Origin: Agapetus fuscipes
Taxonomy: Eukaryota; Arthropoda; Insecta; Trichoptera; Glossosomatidae
Direction of reading: 5' to 3'
Assembly (NCBI GenBank): GCA_951799405.1
Contig: OX637344.1
Location: forward strand, 8,618,001-8,682,000
Length of the DNA stretch: 64,000 bases
Made by a program: the position numbers and the translations under genes. Position 1 is the first letter of the stretch; every line of letters begins with the position of its first letter. Shown here piece by piece: positions 11,111 through 22,134 of the stretch. The notes below the pieces were generated by a model, which searched no databases, was not told the origin of the DNA, and worked only from the letters and a program-made list of their open reading frames with translations.

Positions 11111-12849
11111 TTACATATTCAATTTGTTAAGCAGAAACCTTTGAGCAATACTTTTATCATTTAAAATGTTTTAAGTAGAAACTACGCTAATAGCTCAACA
11201 AAAACACTAAATCCTTATTTAGAGCAATTACAAATAAACTAAATCTCATGATGATCGAAAATGAATAAATGTGAAATTTAAAAAAAAACAAACTTACGTA
11301 AACAAATACCAACTTTTTTCTATTTGAATTCTTCATCTTACAATAATGATTATGAATTACTTTATTTACTTTTATTTCCTTTAAACGCTATGTTCCCATT
11401 GAGCTCTTCATCTAAAAGAGCAAATTGTTACCCTGCTAAGTCGGTATGAAGCCTGTGATATTTTCATCTCGGATTTGCAGCTAGCTCCCGCTCAAGTTGT
11501 TACATTGTCAGTTATTTGAGACCTGAAAGCTCCAACTTGTACTGCAGTCTGGCTATGATATAATAACGGCCTGGGCCTCGATTTGACTGGATGTCACGAG
11601 ACGTTTCTCGCGAGGGAGAGAGACGGATACACTAGAAATTAACAAGCGCGAGGGACACGGATAACAAAACAAAAAACAATTATGGCTTTCACACTGTTAC
11701 AAATTTATAAGTTTATATCTGTGTACATATGTTTACTTATGATTGTGTGTCTATGTGTTTCTACTTACTTGTATATGTATTTGGATGGTTGTACCGACAA
11801 GTATTTGCTCGAAGCTTCTGTTCGAGACGTTTTGGCATGGTCTAGTGTATGCTAGAATAGCTTTTAGACACCTATAACTACGAAAAATGCAGTGCTTTGA
11901 AAGGATCAGTATCCGATTAGTACCCGAGCCGTTAAGCGAGAAGTTTAAACTGTGAACCAAATGTGAGCAATTCCTAAAATAAATTTCTCAAAATAAAGTT
12001 AATATTTTATTTATTAAAATGAACCTAAAGTTAATCTCATAATCAGAACAGACAAATGGTGCGACTTGAACCCTCGACATTGCGATTTGAATTCAGTGCG
12101 ATAGAAGTGCTGTCAAGTTGACACATTACTTGACGCTGTCAAATGAGTCACCGCGTTGGTTCAATAAAACGTAACTATGTAAACTTAATGTACGTAAACG
12201 TACTCATGCATCATGATTTCAAGATAAAACATGCCAAAGGATTTATTTAAGCCATTTGAAAATTAAAAAGTCTCAGACTTCCTGTTGTTCAAGTGAAAAA
12301 ATAGGATTATTATTAGGGGCGCAGTAGGAATGATGATGTCACGAAACGGTACCAATAAAAAATGACAACTGATAAATCATCATTGAATTAGAGAGTTTCT
12401 TTCCGGGATTTGCTGTTGTGGGCTATTCGAGCTGCAGCTTCCTTACGTTTCAATCATGTCTGCGATGAGCTTTCTGAGCGTAATGATGATATGTTAGATA
12501 ATTGAAATTGTAAAATTGACACAATTTCATAGCTTAGATACGATATTTTAGAAATTTATTTCATAGTGTTTTGCATTCAGACAATAATGAGAGTGTCTGT
12601 AAAATGTAAGTGTATTGGTACAATCTTTATTTTTGCTTGCGTTCTGACAGCTAGCTAAACCATCGCCTTGTTGTCCCGGCTGCAGATGAGACTGAGATGA
12701 ATTTGCATAAGAACATGCAGAAATTCTAAGATTCAACTTTGACTTACAACACCTGAAATAGAGGCGAGCTTTAATACAGTAGGAATCAGCAAAAGTCAAA
12801 TTTAAAATGGATTCCGAATATTTAGAAATTTCAGTCGCAAAATGTTGCG
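11111..12849. other. No gene recognised
   Basis: AT-rich. Near 12400-12490 the words CATGTCTGCGATGAGCTTTC and GAGCTGCAG are shared with 62505-62580, so a dispersed repeat fragment is present. No other feature found. Confidence 0.4.
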
Positions 12850-15102
12850 TTGCCTTTGTTTCGAGACTCGATTAGGTTTTCAATTACTTATACTTTAATG
12901 CTTGGTGAAGTAAAAAAGAAGAAGCGTAAAAGGAAAGTAAGAACGTCTAGAATAAAAGTTGAAGAATTAAATGATGATAATGTGAAAGAGAGGTACGTAT
13001 CAGAGCTCCAAAAAATTTTAAGCGTGAATGAACTAGAGAAGAATGTGAAAGAAGAAAATATTGAGAAATTGTGGGAGTACATGAAAGGAGGAATAATTGC
13101 ATGTGCTAGGAAAGTGTGTGGAGAAACAAAAGTAGGAAGACTGAAAGGGGATGCATGGTGGAATGATAAAGTGAAAGAAGCCGTGAAAGAGAAGAAAAAA
13201 TGCTATGAAAAATGGTTGAATGACAGGAATGATAGAAAACTAGAGAACGAATATAAGGTAGCAAAACGAATGGCAAAAAGTGTAATTTATGAAAGTAAGT
13301 TGAATGAAGAAAGTAAGAGGGATGAAAGAATCAATAAAAATTTCACTGAGAGCAAAAAAGAATTCTGGAGGTGGATCAACACTAACAGGAATAAAAAGTC
13401 TATGTTGATCACCCCAGGAGTCAAAAATGCTGCCGGTGAGATGTTGTGGGAGAATGAAGATGTATGCAAGAGATGGAAGGATTATTTTGAAGAGATCTCT
13501 GGTCAGGGTGAAAGAAGAAGCTATGCTAAAATGAAAGACGAGAATAAACTAAGAATTATGAAAGAAGAATTGAATGTCTGTATTAGAAGTCTGAAAAACG
13601 GGAAATCAGCTGGGATCGATGGCATAAATGGTGAAATGATGAAAGTAGGAGGGGAATGCGTGTTAGAATGGATGTTTGCATTGTGTAAACTTTGTGTGAA
13701 AGCTGGAGTGGTACCGATGGACTGGAGGAAGGCAGTCATTGTCCCTATTTACAAAGGTAAGGGGGACAGAAAAGACTGTCAGAACTTCAGACCAATCAGT
13801 CTACTCAGTATACCAGGGAAAGTTTTTTGTAAGGTGATAATTAAGAATGTGATTCTGACTACTGGTGGAAGGGTTTCCGATATACAGTCCGGTTTTATGA
13901 CCGGTAGAGGCTGTGTTGATCAGATTTTCACTCTACGACAACTTGTTGAAAAACAGCTGTCGGTGAGGGGAAGACTGTTCACGGCCTTTGTAGATCTAGA
14001 GAAGGCTTTCGACTCAGTGGACAGAGGTATGTTGTGGGATGTTCTGAAAGAATATGGAGTGAATGGGGCTCTCCAAAATGCGGTGCATGCAAACTATGAA
14101 AATAGTATGGCATGTGTTCGTATTGATGGCGAGTACAGTGAATGGTTTGAAGTTTTTAAGGGTGTAAGGCAAGGATGTGTGATGAGTCCATGGCTATTTA
14201 ACATAGTCATGGACAAGTGTGTCCGAGATGCTAGGCTTGATGATTGTGGATTAATGATAGGAGAGAGCAAAGTGAGTGTTCTACTGTATGCAGACGATGC
14301 GGTCCTTGTCTCTGACTCAGCAGTGGAACTACAAACAATGCTCTCTAGACTGAACGAAGCTTTGAAAGATAATCATCTGAAATTGAATGCAAGTAAGACG
14401 AAAGTTCTGATTTTTGAAAGAGATGATGAAAATATGAACTATGAGTTTAAAATAAATGGAATGAATGTCGGAATTGTCGAGGAATTTGTATATCTGGGAA
14501 GTAAGTTTGAAAAAGATGGAAGAATGACAGGTGAATTTGAAAGAAGAATAATGAAGGGAAGGTGTGTACTGGGTGCCACCGCTGGTATAGCCAAAAACCA
14601 AAACTTATCGAAAAATGTTCGATTGGCGGTACACGGTGGTATACTAGTGCCCACTTTGATGTACGGAAGTGAAGCTTGGACGATGAATGAGAGTAAAATT
14701 AGTAAAGTCCATACGGTCGAAATGGACTTTCTAAGAAGTATGATTGGAAAAAAACGGAAAGATAGGGTGAGGAATGAGTCAGTGAGAGAAGAATATGGTG
14801 CAAGGGAAAGTATAAAAGTAAAAATCAAAAGGGGTTTGTTAAAATGGTTTGGACATATGGAAAGAATGAATGACGAAAGACTGACGAAGAGAGTGTACGC
14901 TGCAACTATGAATGGAAGCCGTGGTAGGGGAAGACCGAGGAAAGTATGGATGGATCAAATTTCCGAAATAGCGAATGAATGGGATATTCAAAGTCATAAC
15001 AAAAGGAGAGAGTGCATGAAAAAGATTATGACTCTGAATGAAATGAAAGAAGTATGTAAGGACCGAAAGGAATGGCGGTTGATTTGCAACAATGGCGGCT
15101 AG
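12850..15102 (+). CDS. Non-LTR retrotransposon reverse transcriptase (LINE ORF, endonuclease missing)
   Basis: A 750-codon uninterrupted frame. It would copy element RNA at a nicked chromosomal site. Visible blocks: a basic Lys/Glu-rich linker (residues 20-200), RT finger 'WRKAVIVPIYKGKGDR' (about 292-307), catalytic FVDLEKAFD (about 378), GVRQGCVMSPWLFN (about 437), catalytic YADD (about 479), the LYGSEAW-type thumb block (about 603), and a C-terminal HMERM...GRGRPRKVWMDQ tail (about 677-700). This tail and the final 'DRKEW' resemble RTE-like LINEs. Full elements also have an apurinic endonuclease domain upstream, which is absent, so the copy is 5' truncated. The first ~15 codons are probably flanking DNA. 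The intact frame implies recent insertion. Clade assignment is inference. Confidence 0.9.
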   Translation: MPLFRDSIRFSITYTLMLGEVKKKKRKRKVRTSRIKVEELNDDNVKERYVSELQKILSVNELEKNVKEENIEKLWEYMKGGIIACARKVCGETKVGRLKGDAWWNDKVKEAVKEKKKCYEKWLNDRNDRKLENEYKVAKRMAKSVIYESKLNEESKRDERINKNFTESKKEFWRWINTNRNKKSMLITPGVKNAAGEMLWENEDVCKRWKDYFEEISGQGERRSYAKMKDENKLRIMKEELNVCIRSLKNGKSAGIDGINGEMMKVGGECVLEWMFALCKLCVKAGVVPMDWRKAVIVPIYKGKGDRKDCQNFRPISLLSIPGKVFCKVIIKNVILTTGGRVSDIQSGFMTGRGCVDQIFTLRQLVEKQLSVRGRLFTAFVDLEKAFDSVDRGMLWDVLKEYGVNGALQNAVHANYENSMACVRIDGEYSEWFEVFKGVRQGCVMSPWLFNIVMDKCVRDARLDDCGLMIGESKVSVLLYADDAVLVSDSAVELQTMLSRLNEALKDNHLKLNASKTKVLIFERDDENMNYEFKINGMNVGIVEEFVYLGSKFEKDGRMTGEFERRIMKGRCVLGATAGIAKNQNLSKNVRLAVHGGILVPTLMYGSEAWTMNESKISKVHTVEMDFLRSMIGKKRKDRVRNESVREEYGARESIKVKIKRGLLKWFGHMERMNDERLTKRVYAATMNGSRGRGRPRKVWMDQISEIANEWDIQSHNKRRECMKKIMTLNEMKEVCKDRKEWRLICNNGG

Positions 15103-15215
15103 GGCATTAATTCTAAGTGTAATATTAAGTTTAATTTTAATTTTACTTTATTTTAATTTTAATTTGTAATGTGTCTCATTATGAATTTCTGTATATCATT
15201 TATAATTTTTTGTGC
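12893..15215 (+). mobile_element. 5'-truncated RTE-like LINE
   Basis: The element appears to begin near 12893, where AAG-rich coding sequence starts. It ends after a short 3' UTR of TTTTAATTTTAA repeats and a TCATTATGAATT stretch. A RepA copy begins at 15218, directly after it. I could not see a clear target-site duplication, so both ends are estimates. Confidence 0.7.
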
Positions 15216-15217
15216 TC

Positions 15218-15466
15218 CTTGACTGATAGGTTGGTACGAGGCTGACCACCCGTGCTGTAAAAATCGGTTCACTTTTGCCAATGCCACCCCAGTTCAGGGA
15301 ACGGCGGCAGGAGTTGCAAGGTTTATGTCCATGTGAGGTTTTCATTATTTGTATGCACACATGCAGAATGTGTAGGCGCGAACCTACATGTGCCTGTCTG
15401 TGGGCATGCATTTCATATGAGCCTTAAATGCTTACATATCCTTGCAGCTTAGATTAGATTATTATA
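15218..15466 (+). repeat. RepA copy, full length
   Basis: Complete from TCCTTGACTGATAGGTTGG to CCTTGCAGCTTAGATTAGAT, lying directly downstream of the LINE. Confidence 0.8.
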
Positions 15467-15468
15467 GT

Positions 15469-15735
15469 CCGGTTGATAGCTAAGTAAATGTTTGCATTCC
15501 ATGCCAGACGGCAATGGTTCAATCCCCACGCAGGGTGCTAGAATAGGTTTTGCGTTTCAGTGTTTATTTCAAACTCATAATGAAATACTGGAATGATTTA
15601 CTCAGCCGTGATAAGAAATGAGAGCTTGCCCCCACAGACGTTGCTTTACGCCCCTTAACTGTAAAAATAAATTGGTTCCACACGATAAATGTGACGTTTT
15701 CGGAAACAAAACGGTGAGGAGTTGCAACTTCATAT
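15469..15735 (+). mobile_element. SineB copy with truncated body
   Basis: tRNA-like head CCGGTTGATAGCTAAGTAAA and GGTTCAATCCCC. The body includes CAGTGTTTATTTCAAACTC and TTTACTCAGCC, and ends near GAAACAAAACGGTGAGGAG. It has lost the CCAGCTC...GGGAGCTGG part. Confidence 0.7.
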
Positions 15736-16052
15736 ATTTTTTTAATAAATCCTGTGCGGAAGGCTCCCTAGATTCTAAAGACTCTAGGGGGCTATGAAAC
15801 TTGTTGTAGTGCCGCAGAGGTGTACGAGCTTGGTCGTCGCTACAAAGCGCCAATACTCAAGCAAGACCCAGGTGCTGTAAGGCTGGATGGACCTTTGGTG
15901 ACCGGTCATTGGTAAAGGTTTATGAATTTTTCAACTCAGCGAAGAGCAAATTTGAAAATATAAATGGTATATTTTTTGTGCTCTGCCGGGATTCGAACCC
16001 ACAACCTTCCCATTCAGAGTGTGCAGTGCTACCACTGAACTACGAAACGGAT
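15736..16052 (-). mobile_element. SineC copy with extra 3' module
   Basis: The minus-strand head near 16052 (CGTAGTTCAGTGGTAGCACT, GGGTTCGAATCCCGGCAGAG) is followed by the AGCGAAGAG-type body. At about 15800 the usual GAGGTG...GCGCTC end is replaced by a CTCTAGAGTCTTTAGAATCT module. The same junction occurs at 20030-20195, so it marks a subfamily. Confidence 0.7.
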
Positions 16053-16114
16053 ATATTTGCAGCTTAGTTCCGTTTTTTTCCTATATCTTCGTAATGAAGA
16101 TGAAGGATTGTAAG

Positions 16115-16390
16115 GGTAATACTGTTAACATTACGCTGCCTTAGTTCTTGTTTATCGTATACGCCATTGAGAAAATTTTACATGAGCAATGTTTGCATGT
16201 GTACTGGACCAATGTGTCTTATGAAAACAAGAAATTTATTACAAAAATATTTAAAAAGACTCTCACATTATTGAGTTTTACGGTTTTTCTTAGCTTAGAT
16301 TGTGTAGAATTTGATTCACAAGACAACTGCATGAAAAAGTCATATTTGACAAGATTGGCGTATACGATAAACAAGAACTGGAGGAGCGAT
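16115..16390 (+). repeat. RepH copy
   Basis: ACCAATGTGTCTTATGAAAA, TTTCTTAGCTTAGATTGTGT and AAGACAACT appear in the same order as at 27.0 (minus), 58.9 (minus) and 60.0 kb (plus). Dispersed repeat of about 260 bp with no recognisable coding. Confidence 0.6.
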
Positions 16391-16737
16391 TAGCTATTAA
16401 ATCTTTTAGAATTAAATTTTGGTAATGTACAAATACAAAGTATTTTCCAGTACAATGGCGCATTAATAATACAGAGCCAAGTTATATCCATTTCCCTGCT
16501 CCGCTGATCTCTATCCGCGAGCTTCCCGACACGAGTCTCCAACAATAAACTGGCTGCGCGTTCTTCGCTACTTCTCATCTGGAATCAATCGCGGGAGGTG
16601 AACTCCGAGCCAAGAGAAGCAAGAACAATAGGGAAGTTCCCTGACTGATATGCGGTACAACTTTGTGGTTGCTTCGTGACTCTAAATAGTTCACCGAAAA
16701 ATACGTGACAGATTAAATCTATATACAGACTGTCACA

Positions 16738-17440
16738 AGAAGTTCGTCTACGATAAGGAGTTCATCCATGACATGAATTCATCTATGACAAGGAGTACAT
16801 CTACGGCAAGGAGTTCATCTACGTCAAGGAGTTCATCTACGATAAGGAGTGCATCTACGACAAGGAGTTCATCTACGACAAGGAGTTCATCAACGACAAG
16901 GAGTTCATCGACGACAAGGAATTCATCTACGACATGGAGTTCATCTACGACAAGGAGTTCATCTACGACATGGAGTGCATCTACGACAAGGAGTTCATCT
17001 ACGTCAAGGAGTTCATCTACGACAAGGAATTCATCTACGACATGGAGTTCATCTACGACAAGTAGTTCATCTACGACAAGGAGTTCATCTACGACATGGA
17101 GTTCATCTACGACAAGGAGTTCATCTTCGATAAGGAGTTCATCTACGACAAGGAGTTCATCTGCAGCAAGGAGTTCGTCTACGTCAAGAAGCTCATCCAT
17201 GACATGGAGTTCATCTTCGATAAGGAGTTCATCTACGAAAAGGAGTTCATCTGCAGCAAGGAGTTCGTCTACGTCAAGAAGCTCATCCATGACATGGAGT
17301 TCATCTACGACAAGGAGTTCATCTACGACAAGGAGTTCATCTACGAAAAGAAGTTCTCATCTCAAGGAACTTGTTCTCTTCTCAAGGAACTCATCTGCAG
17401 CAAGGAGTTCGTCTACACCAAGGACGAAGAATGGATTTTT
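16738..17440. repeat. 18-bp minisatellite (~36 copies)
   Basis: The unit is GAGTTCATCTACGACAAG, six codons in every frame. Variants (TGCAGCAAG, TCCATGACATG, GTCTACGTCAAG) recur at 17160 and 17250, a 90-bp higher-order step, and again near 17394. The last units near 17350-17400 are disrupted. Because the unit is a multiple of three and lacks stops, several frames stay open for 90-270 codons (for example repeated EFIYDK or SSSTTR). I regard these as by-products, not genes. Confidence 0.85.
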
Positions 17441-18227
17441 TTCCGAAATAATTAAAAAAAATGTAGATATATTTCCGTCGTTTATTCGGGAAGCTTTTTG
17501 TGTGACAGAGAGTCAGAAGATAATTCATTTAATCAGAAACCATCTAAGAGGAACCATATCGAGTCAAATAAATTGTAAAAAATAAATTTATTTCCCGTTC
17601 TTTGCTGAGTATTCTTTCAGTGGACTCTGGACTTGCATTGAGAATCAGTTGATTTATCTTTATTTCCTTTCCTGCTCCAGTCTTTTCCGTAGCGAGTGCA
17701 GACTCAGCACACTCTCATGGTCGCCTATGGCACGTCTCTGACCAGAAGGTTTCTCTCCCTCTGTATATCTCTCACCCTATTTAAACATTCAAACGCTCTA
17801 GCCTGCGCTTTGTTACCGAGAGCCCAACCAGGTACTGCATTCTTCCTTTTTTAAAATGTGTACATTCAAACTGAACCATAATGTTTAGCCAAAAATGTAT
17901 CGGTACTATAGCAGTGCCTCTAGTAAGAGTTTAAGTGTCAATATTTTTTTGGTGGAACGCTACCGTTCTGTTTAGACGTAATGTTTTTTGTTACTTGAAG
18001 CATTGGAAACGATTTGTTTTCTTTACTTTTGACAGTTTTTCATGGAATTTTTATCCAAAAAACTTTTAACATTCATTTCATAATTAACCATACTTTCATA
18101 CATTGTCGGTTACTACTGATTAATATAGTCCAGTTAGTGTTATGTCTGAATGCTACGAAGAAGGTTTGTCATTTTATGTTAAGTGAATTTTTAAATCGAT
18201 ATTATTTATTTGAGATATTCTAAGCCC
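17441..18227. other. No gene; FbF copy at 17870-17985
   Basis: An FbF-like element shows AACCATAATGTTTAGCCAAA and TTTTGGTGGAACGCTACC as inverse arms. No other recognised content. Confidence 0.4.
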
Positions 18228-18452
18228 TTTCGATGGCTAAACCCAGGAAGAGCTTGTATTCAATGCCAGAGGGCTAGGATTAATCCCTACAAATGTGTTT
18301 CTCTTTTTTGTGTGACTTTTAAAGTCAAGAATTATAAAACTGGCAAGGTAAACTCTGTTTCCCTCTGAGATATGAAAATATACGACCACTTCTTCGGAAA
18401 AGTTTTAAGAAGTTGCAGTACATGTGCAGCTTGGTTGCGTTTTTTTTTCGTT
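18228..18452 (+). mobile_element. SineB copy, diverged
   Basis: Degenerate head CCTTTCGATGGCTAAACCC, GGCTAGGATTAATCCCTAC, ACTGGCAAGGTAAACTC, and the end GTGCAGCTTGGTTGCG with its (GTTGC)-type tail. Confidence 0.6.
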
Positions 18453-19205
18453 TTTTAAACTTCTCTCAATATTTTTTTTGTATTTTTGGATTAGAACGAC
18501 CAACCGGTACACAAGATTTCGATGCATTTAAACCTCAAAACGAATTTCAGCTATAAATATAAAATCATTGGATATTGTCATACATGGTAAAGGAAAAATA
18601 TTTGAAAGATATTGTAGTGTACTCATATAGACATAATTATGTATAGCTTTGTATTGTACGTGCCGGCCATCACATCCAGATCGCTCGGAAAATTGCAGAG
18701 TAGTTGATTGAAGGATTTGCGAGACAGATCCCACACGAGCATTGTCACTTCTTTTTTCCATTTTCGCTCCACCAATCACTGCGGTGCATGAGGAGTGTTT
18801 TCCTTTTATTCCCTATATCACTTTTCAGCGACCGCTGTGACTTTTTTTTTTTGCACAAAAAGTACAATCCGCATTTGAAATTCTGCTTTTTAAATTGAAA
18901 CCGCATTTTGTTTATCTCTTTTTGATACGTGTGAAGTGAACCATTTTTTCAGATGATCTGTAAATTTTTGAAGCGAGGCAGATGATGGAACTGTATTTTT
19001 TATGAAAACTTTAACAGGGTTTTGTAAAACATTTTTCACTTTACATTATAACAAAAACAACATTAGTTAACACAATAAATCTTGTTTTTGATGTTTTCTC
19101 TTCAATTATGTAAAAAATTGTTTAAACTAAATATGCTCACTATAAAAAACACACAGTTTCATGAAAATTAAGCATATTTGTCTTGTTTTTTTCAGTTTCG
19201 TATAC
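18453..19205. other. No gene recognised
   Basis: AT-rich sequence without recognisable repeat or exon. Confidence 0.35.
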
Positions 19206-19232
19206 CTGATGACAGTCTGAGGACTGAAAACG
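19206..19232 (+). ncRNA. Hammerhead-like motif (solo Penelope-like end)
   Basis: CTGATGA, a CAGTC-TGAG-GACTG hairpin, then AAAACG (or GAAAACG with the last stem base counted). This is the CUGANGA / stem II / GAAA order of the hammerhead ribozyme core, known from the terminal repeats of Penelope-like elements. One nucleotide lies between CTGATGA and the stem if GAAA is kept, which departs from the canonical core, so activity is doubtful. Confidence 0.45.
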
Positions 19233-20029
19233 TTTTCTATCAATACAATAATAGTAAAAGCAAACGGTGATTCAAAACAAGTTTTTTTTTGTTCATTGTA
19301 AAATTATTAATTAAACAAAGTGGTTATATTATAATTTTGTTGCAATTTTTGTACCACTTCTAAGATATTGTCACTCGTTAGAAATATTCCTATAGACTAA
19401 ATCATTTTGATCACCCAAGCGTGTTTCAACGAAATCTAAAAACAATATATTTTTTTACTCTGTGAAGTTTATCTTTTGTTTACTCTGTGAAGTTTATATT
19501 TTCTTTACTCTATATGAAGTTTATCTGTTATACAAATTCTTACAATTAGAATAAATAATTTTCACACTTCGTTAAATTTTCAAGATTGTAGAGACTTAAA
19601 AATTAAAATAAAATTCACAACAGTTTTGTTTTTCAATTTACAAGCTCCCTTACAAATGAGTCCTGCAGGATACAACATAGTCACATTTCAGGACGTTCCT
19701 GTGTTGCGAATCTCAGAATTTAGACACACAAACCAATAAAGTACACTTAGGATGGCGCTCCCACCGTACAGGATCCCTCTACGTGTGTATCCAGTGGAAC
19801 AAAATGTACGTCGCGCCGCGTCTCTTCCGTAGATCAGTCTCGCATTACGTCTACATTTGGCCACAATGTGAGGAACACACGGATGTATGGAAATTGCAAG
19901 ATGTATTCACGAACCTTCGGAAACTAAAATAAAAACATCGATTTCTACCAAAAATATCAAAAAAAATTACGGTTATAATTTCAAGACTAATTTAAAAATA
20001 CAGGTAAGGTTTTCTTAGAATGTTTTTTT
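19233..20029. other. No gene recognised
   Basis: A run of TTTACTCT.TGAAGTTTAT words repeats three times near 19455-19525. A somewhat more GC-rich stretch (19740-19910) has no recognised homology. Confidence 0.35.
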
Positions 20030-20195
20030 TTCAAGACATCCTGTGTGGAAGACTGCCTAGATTCTAGAGACTCTAGGGATCTATGCCACTTGTTGTAGTG
20101 CCGCAGAGGTGTACGAGCTTGGTCGTCACTACAAAGCGCCAATACTCAAGCAAGACCCAGGTGCTGTTTGCTAGATGGACCTTAAATGCTGTCAT
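20030..20195 (-). mobile_element. SineC 3' part with extra module
   Basis: Same CTCTAGAGTC module and GCGCTTTGTAG / ACCAAGCTCGTAC junction as at 15.74 kb. The tRNA head is missing, consistent with 5' truncation. Confidence 0.65.
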
Positions 20196-20221
20196 TACCC
20201 TTTAATTAAGACACTAGGGCT

Positions 20222-20381
20222 GGAAGTCTCATCAGGACGGTAATTTTTATCTACCGAGTACCGGTAATATTTGTATGAAGACAAATCAGCTGTTCACAAG
20301 CGGTCATCTTGGATGGACAGGTCTTCATACAAATATTACCGATATTCGGTAGGTAAGAATTACCGTGGTGATGAGACTTCC
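20222..20381. mobile_element. 160-bp fold-back element
   Basis: GGAAGTCTCATCAGGACGGT at the left is met by ACCGTGGTGATGAGACTTCC at the right. Pairing continues through TACCG and TATTTGTATGAAGA / TCTTCATACAAATA. Arms are about 60 bp with few mismatches around a loop of about 40 bp. Confidence 0.65.
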
Positions 20382-20404
20382 ACAGCTTCACTGACTTAAA
20401 ATTG

Positions 20405-20755
20405 AGGAAAAGATTAAGTAGAAGGTTTGTTCTTTAAATCGACACAGTGTGTTATCCCGCGGTATATTTCAGAACTTTGTTAGATGGACAAGATCTCCAA
20501 ATAGTAATGCTGTAAATAAATTGATTGTTCCAAAACGATCTAATAAAGCAGAGTACTTGGATCGTGCCTTTTGCATGGCCGGCGCTGTGCTCTGGAATGC
20601 CCTACCCCATGAGCTTAGAGACGTAGAGAGTGCAAATGCGCTTAGATTGGGATTGCAGACATGTTTGTTCTAGAGGTGTTACAGTTGAATAGTGCCTTTG
20701 CAGTGACTTATCACAGAAAGGCTCTATTAATGTTGTTTTTATTATAATTATTAAA
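20405..20755 (+). pseudogene. LINE C-terminal relic and 3' UTR
   Basis: The frame ending at 20673 contains AGAVLWNALPHELRDVESAN and ends LGLQTCLF, the WN.LP..LR block close to the stop codon of CR1/L2-type LINE ORFs. The 3' UTR (GTGACTTATCACAGAAAGG) matches the relic on the minus strand at 25745-26085. Truncated at the 5' end. Confidence 0.7.
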
Positions 20756-20756
20756 T

Positions 20757-20880
20757 GAAAACCAGCTTCTTCGGGAGCTAGGAAACCCGCACTTCAAGTG
20801 AATTAGTTGACGTAAAACCAACGCTTATACCTATAAAGATAAATTGGTTATATTTGACACATGTGAGTGATCATATGCGA
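20757..20880 (+). mobile_element. SineB middle fragment
   Basis: AAACCAGCTTCTTCGGGAGC, GGAAACCCGCACTTCAAGTG and TAAAGATAAATTGGTT match the body of the full 34.4-kb copy. Confidence 0.6.
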
Positions 20881-21436
20881 CTTAATTATTACGGCTCATA
20901 ATAAAATTCAACATTTATGCTTAATCATTTTCTTTTAATTATTTCAGGGTCACAGAAAAGTATTGTATGCCTCTGCACGTTATAAGCTATTGTTACACAG
21001 GTGCTGTTTATATCACCCTTCGGCTTAGCCTCATGGCATGGCTACTATCACTCCTAATACCTAGCTTACCATGTTACCTACCTTCATCCTTTAAAAATTT
21101 GCAGGAATATTTGCACATCTTGGCCATTTAATATATCCAAGATTAGACCACAGCTATATCTCTGGAAGCTCTCGCGCGATTGAAGCCTTTCTTGCAGCTA
21201 CGGTGCGCATGCACTGAGAAGCTATATGGGCCTCTGAGGAGGTCTGCCACTTAGCCTCAGAGTGCATGTGGCCTCACAATAGATTCACACTATGGGAACA
21301 TGCGCTAGAAACACTATATGAAGAATGGGAAGACGCGTTTCATCATGCAGAAAGGTTTCACAGAGCTTTATTTTTTGGTGAAAAATGTGTCAAAATAGGG
21401 AAATAATAATAGGTATAACCGTGAATTTTCTATCAT

Positions 21437-21675
21437 TATTCGGCTGACCCCCCATGCTGTAGAAAATGGTTCACTTTGCCAATGTCACCCCTGTTTCAAG
21501 GAAGGATGGCAAGAGTTACAGGGTGTATGTTTATTTGAGATTTGGGTTTTAATATTGTAAGTCTACATGCGGCATGTTTAAGCGCGAACTTATACGTGTC
21601 TGTTTGTGAAAATGCATATAATGTGAATCCCTAATGTAACATATCTTTGCAACTTAGATAAGATTAGATTAGATT
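21437..21675 (+). repeat. RepA copy, head-truncated
   Basis: Starts at CGGCTGACCCCCCATGCTGT and runs to TTGCAACTTAGATAAGATT, followed by (AGATT)n. The first ~25 bp of the family are missing. Confidence 0.75.
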
Positions 21676-21717
21676 GTAGTATGTATGGATAAAGTGACTA
21701 TTTAAGAAGATATAAGT

Positions 21718-21903
21718 TCGGTGTTATAGTCGAAGGAGTCAAGTCGCTATTCTTGACTAGCGTATTTGGAACAGAATTACTTCAATAATAGTTCAACAGA
21801 TGCCATTGCATGCACACAAGCTTCCGCTATCGCATGAAGACATTTGGCCAGGCAAAATAGGTTGATGAATTGCATTCCACTCCACACATCTATTAAAAAA
21901 ATG
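21718..21903 (+). mobile_element. SineD copy
   Basis: Head TCGGTGTTATAGTCGAAGG, body AACAGATGCCATTGCATGCA and GGCCAGGCAAAATAGGTTG, A-rich end near CATCTATTAAAAAAATG. The box-B part of the head is deleted. Confidence 0.65.
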
Positions 21904-22134
21904 TATACAAGCTCTCTACGCCTGAGACACTGGTTTTCCTAGTTCAAGAATAAGTATATTTTCTTACTTTTGCATGATAGTTGTATCTTTTTTATGCTTG
22001 TATATTTACTTTAAAATCTTTTTTCAATAAATTGATTAATTTTATAATAGATAAGATTTTTTTGAAAACGTCTAAAAAATGTAATATCTCTAGGAAATAT
22101 ATTATTAGCCTAAAACACAAATATTACACAAAAG

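Noticed and set aside
16773..17585. 270-codon Ser/Thr/Arg-rich open frame over the minisatellite
   Set aside because: It is open only because the 18-bp unit lacks stops; other frames on both strands are equally open. There is no homology and no gene context.
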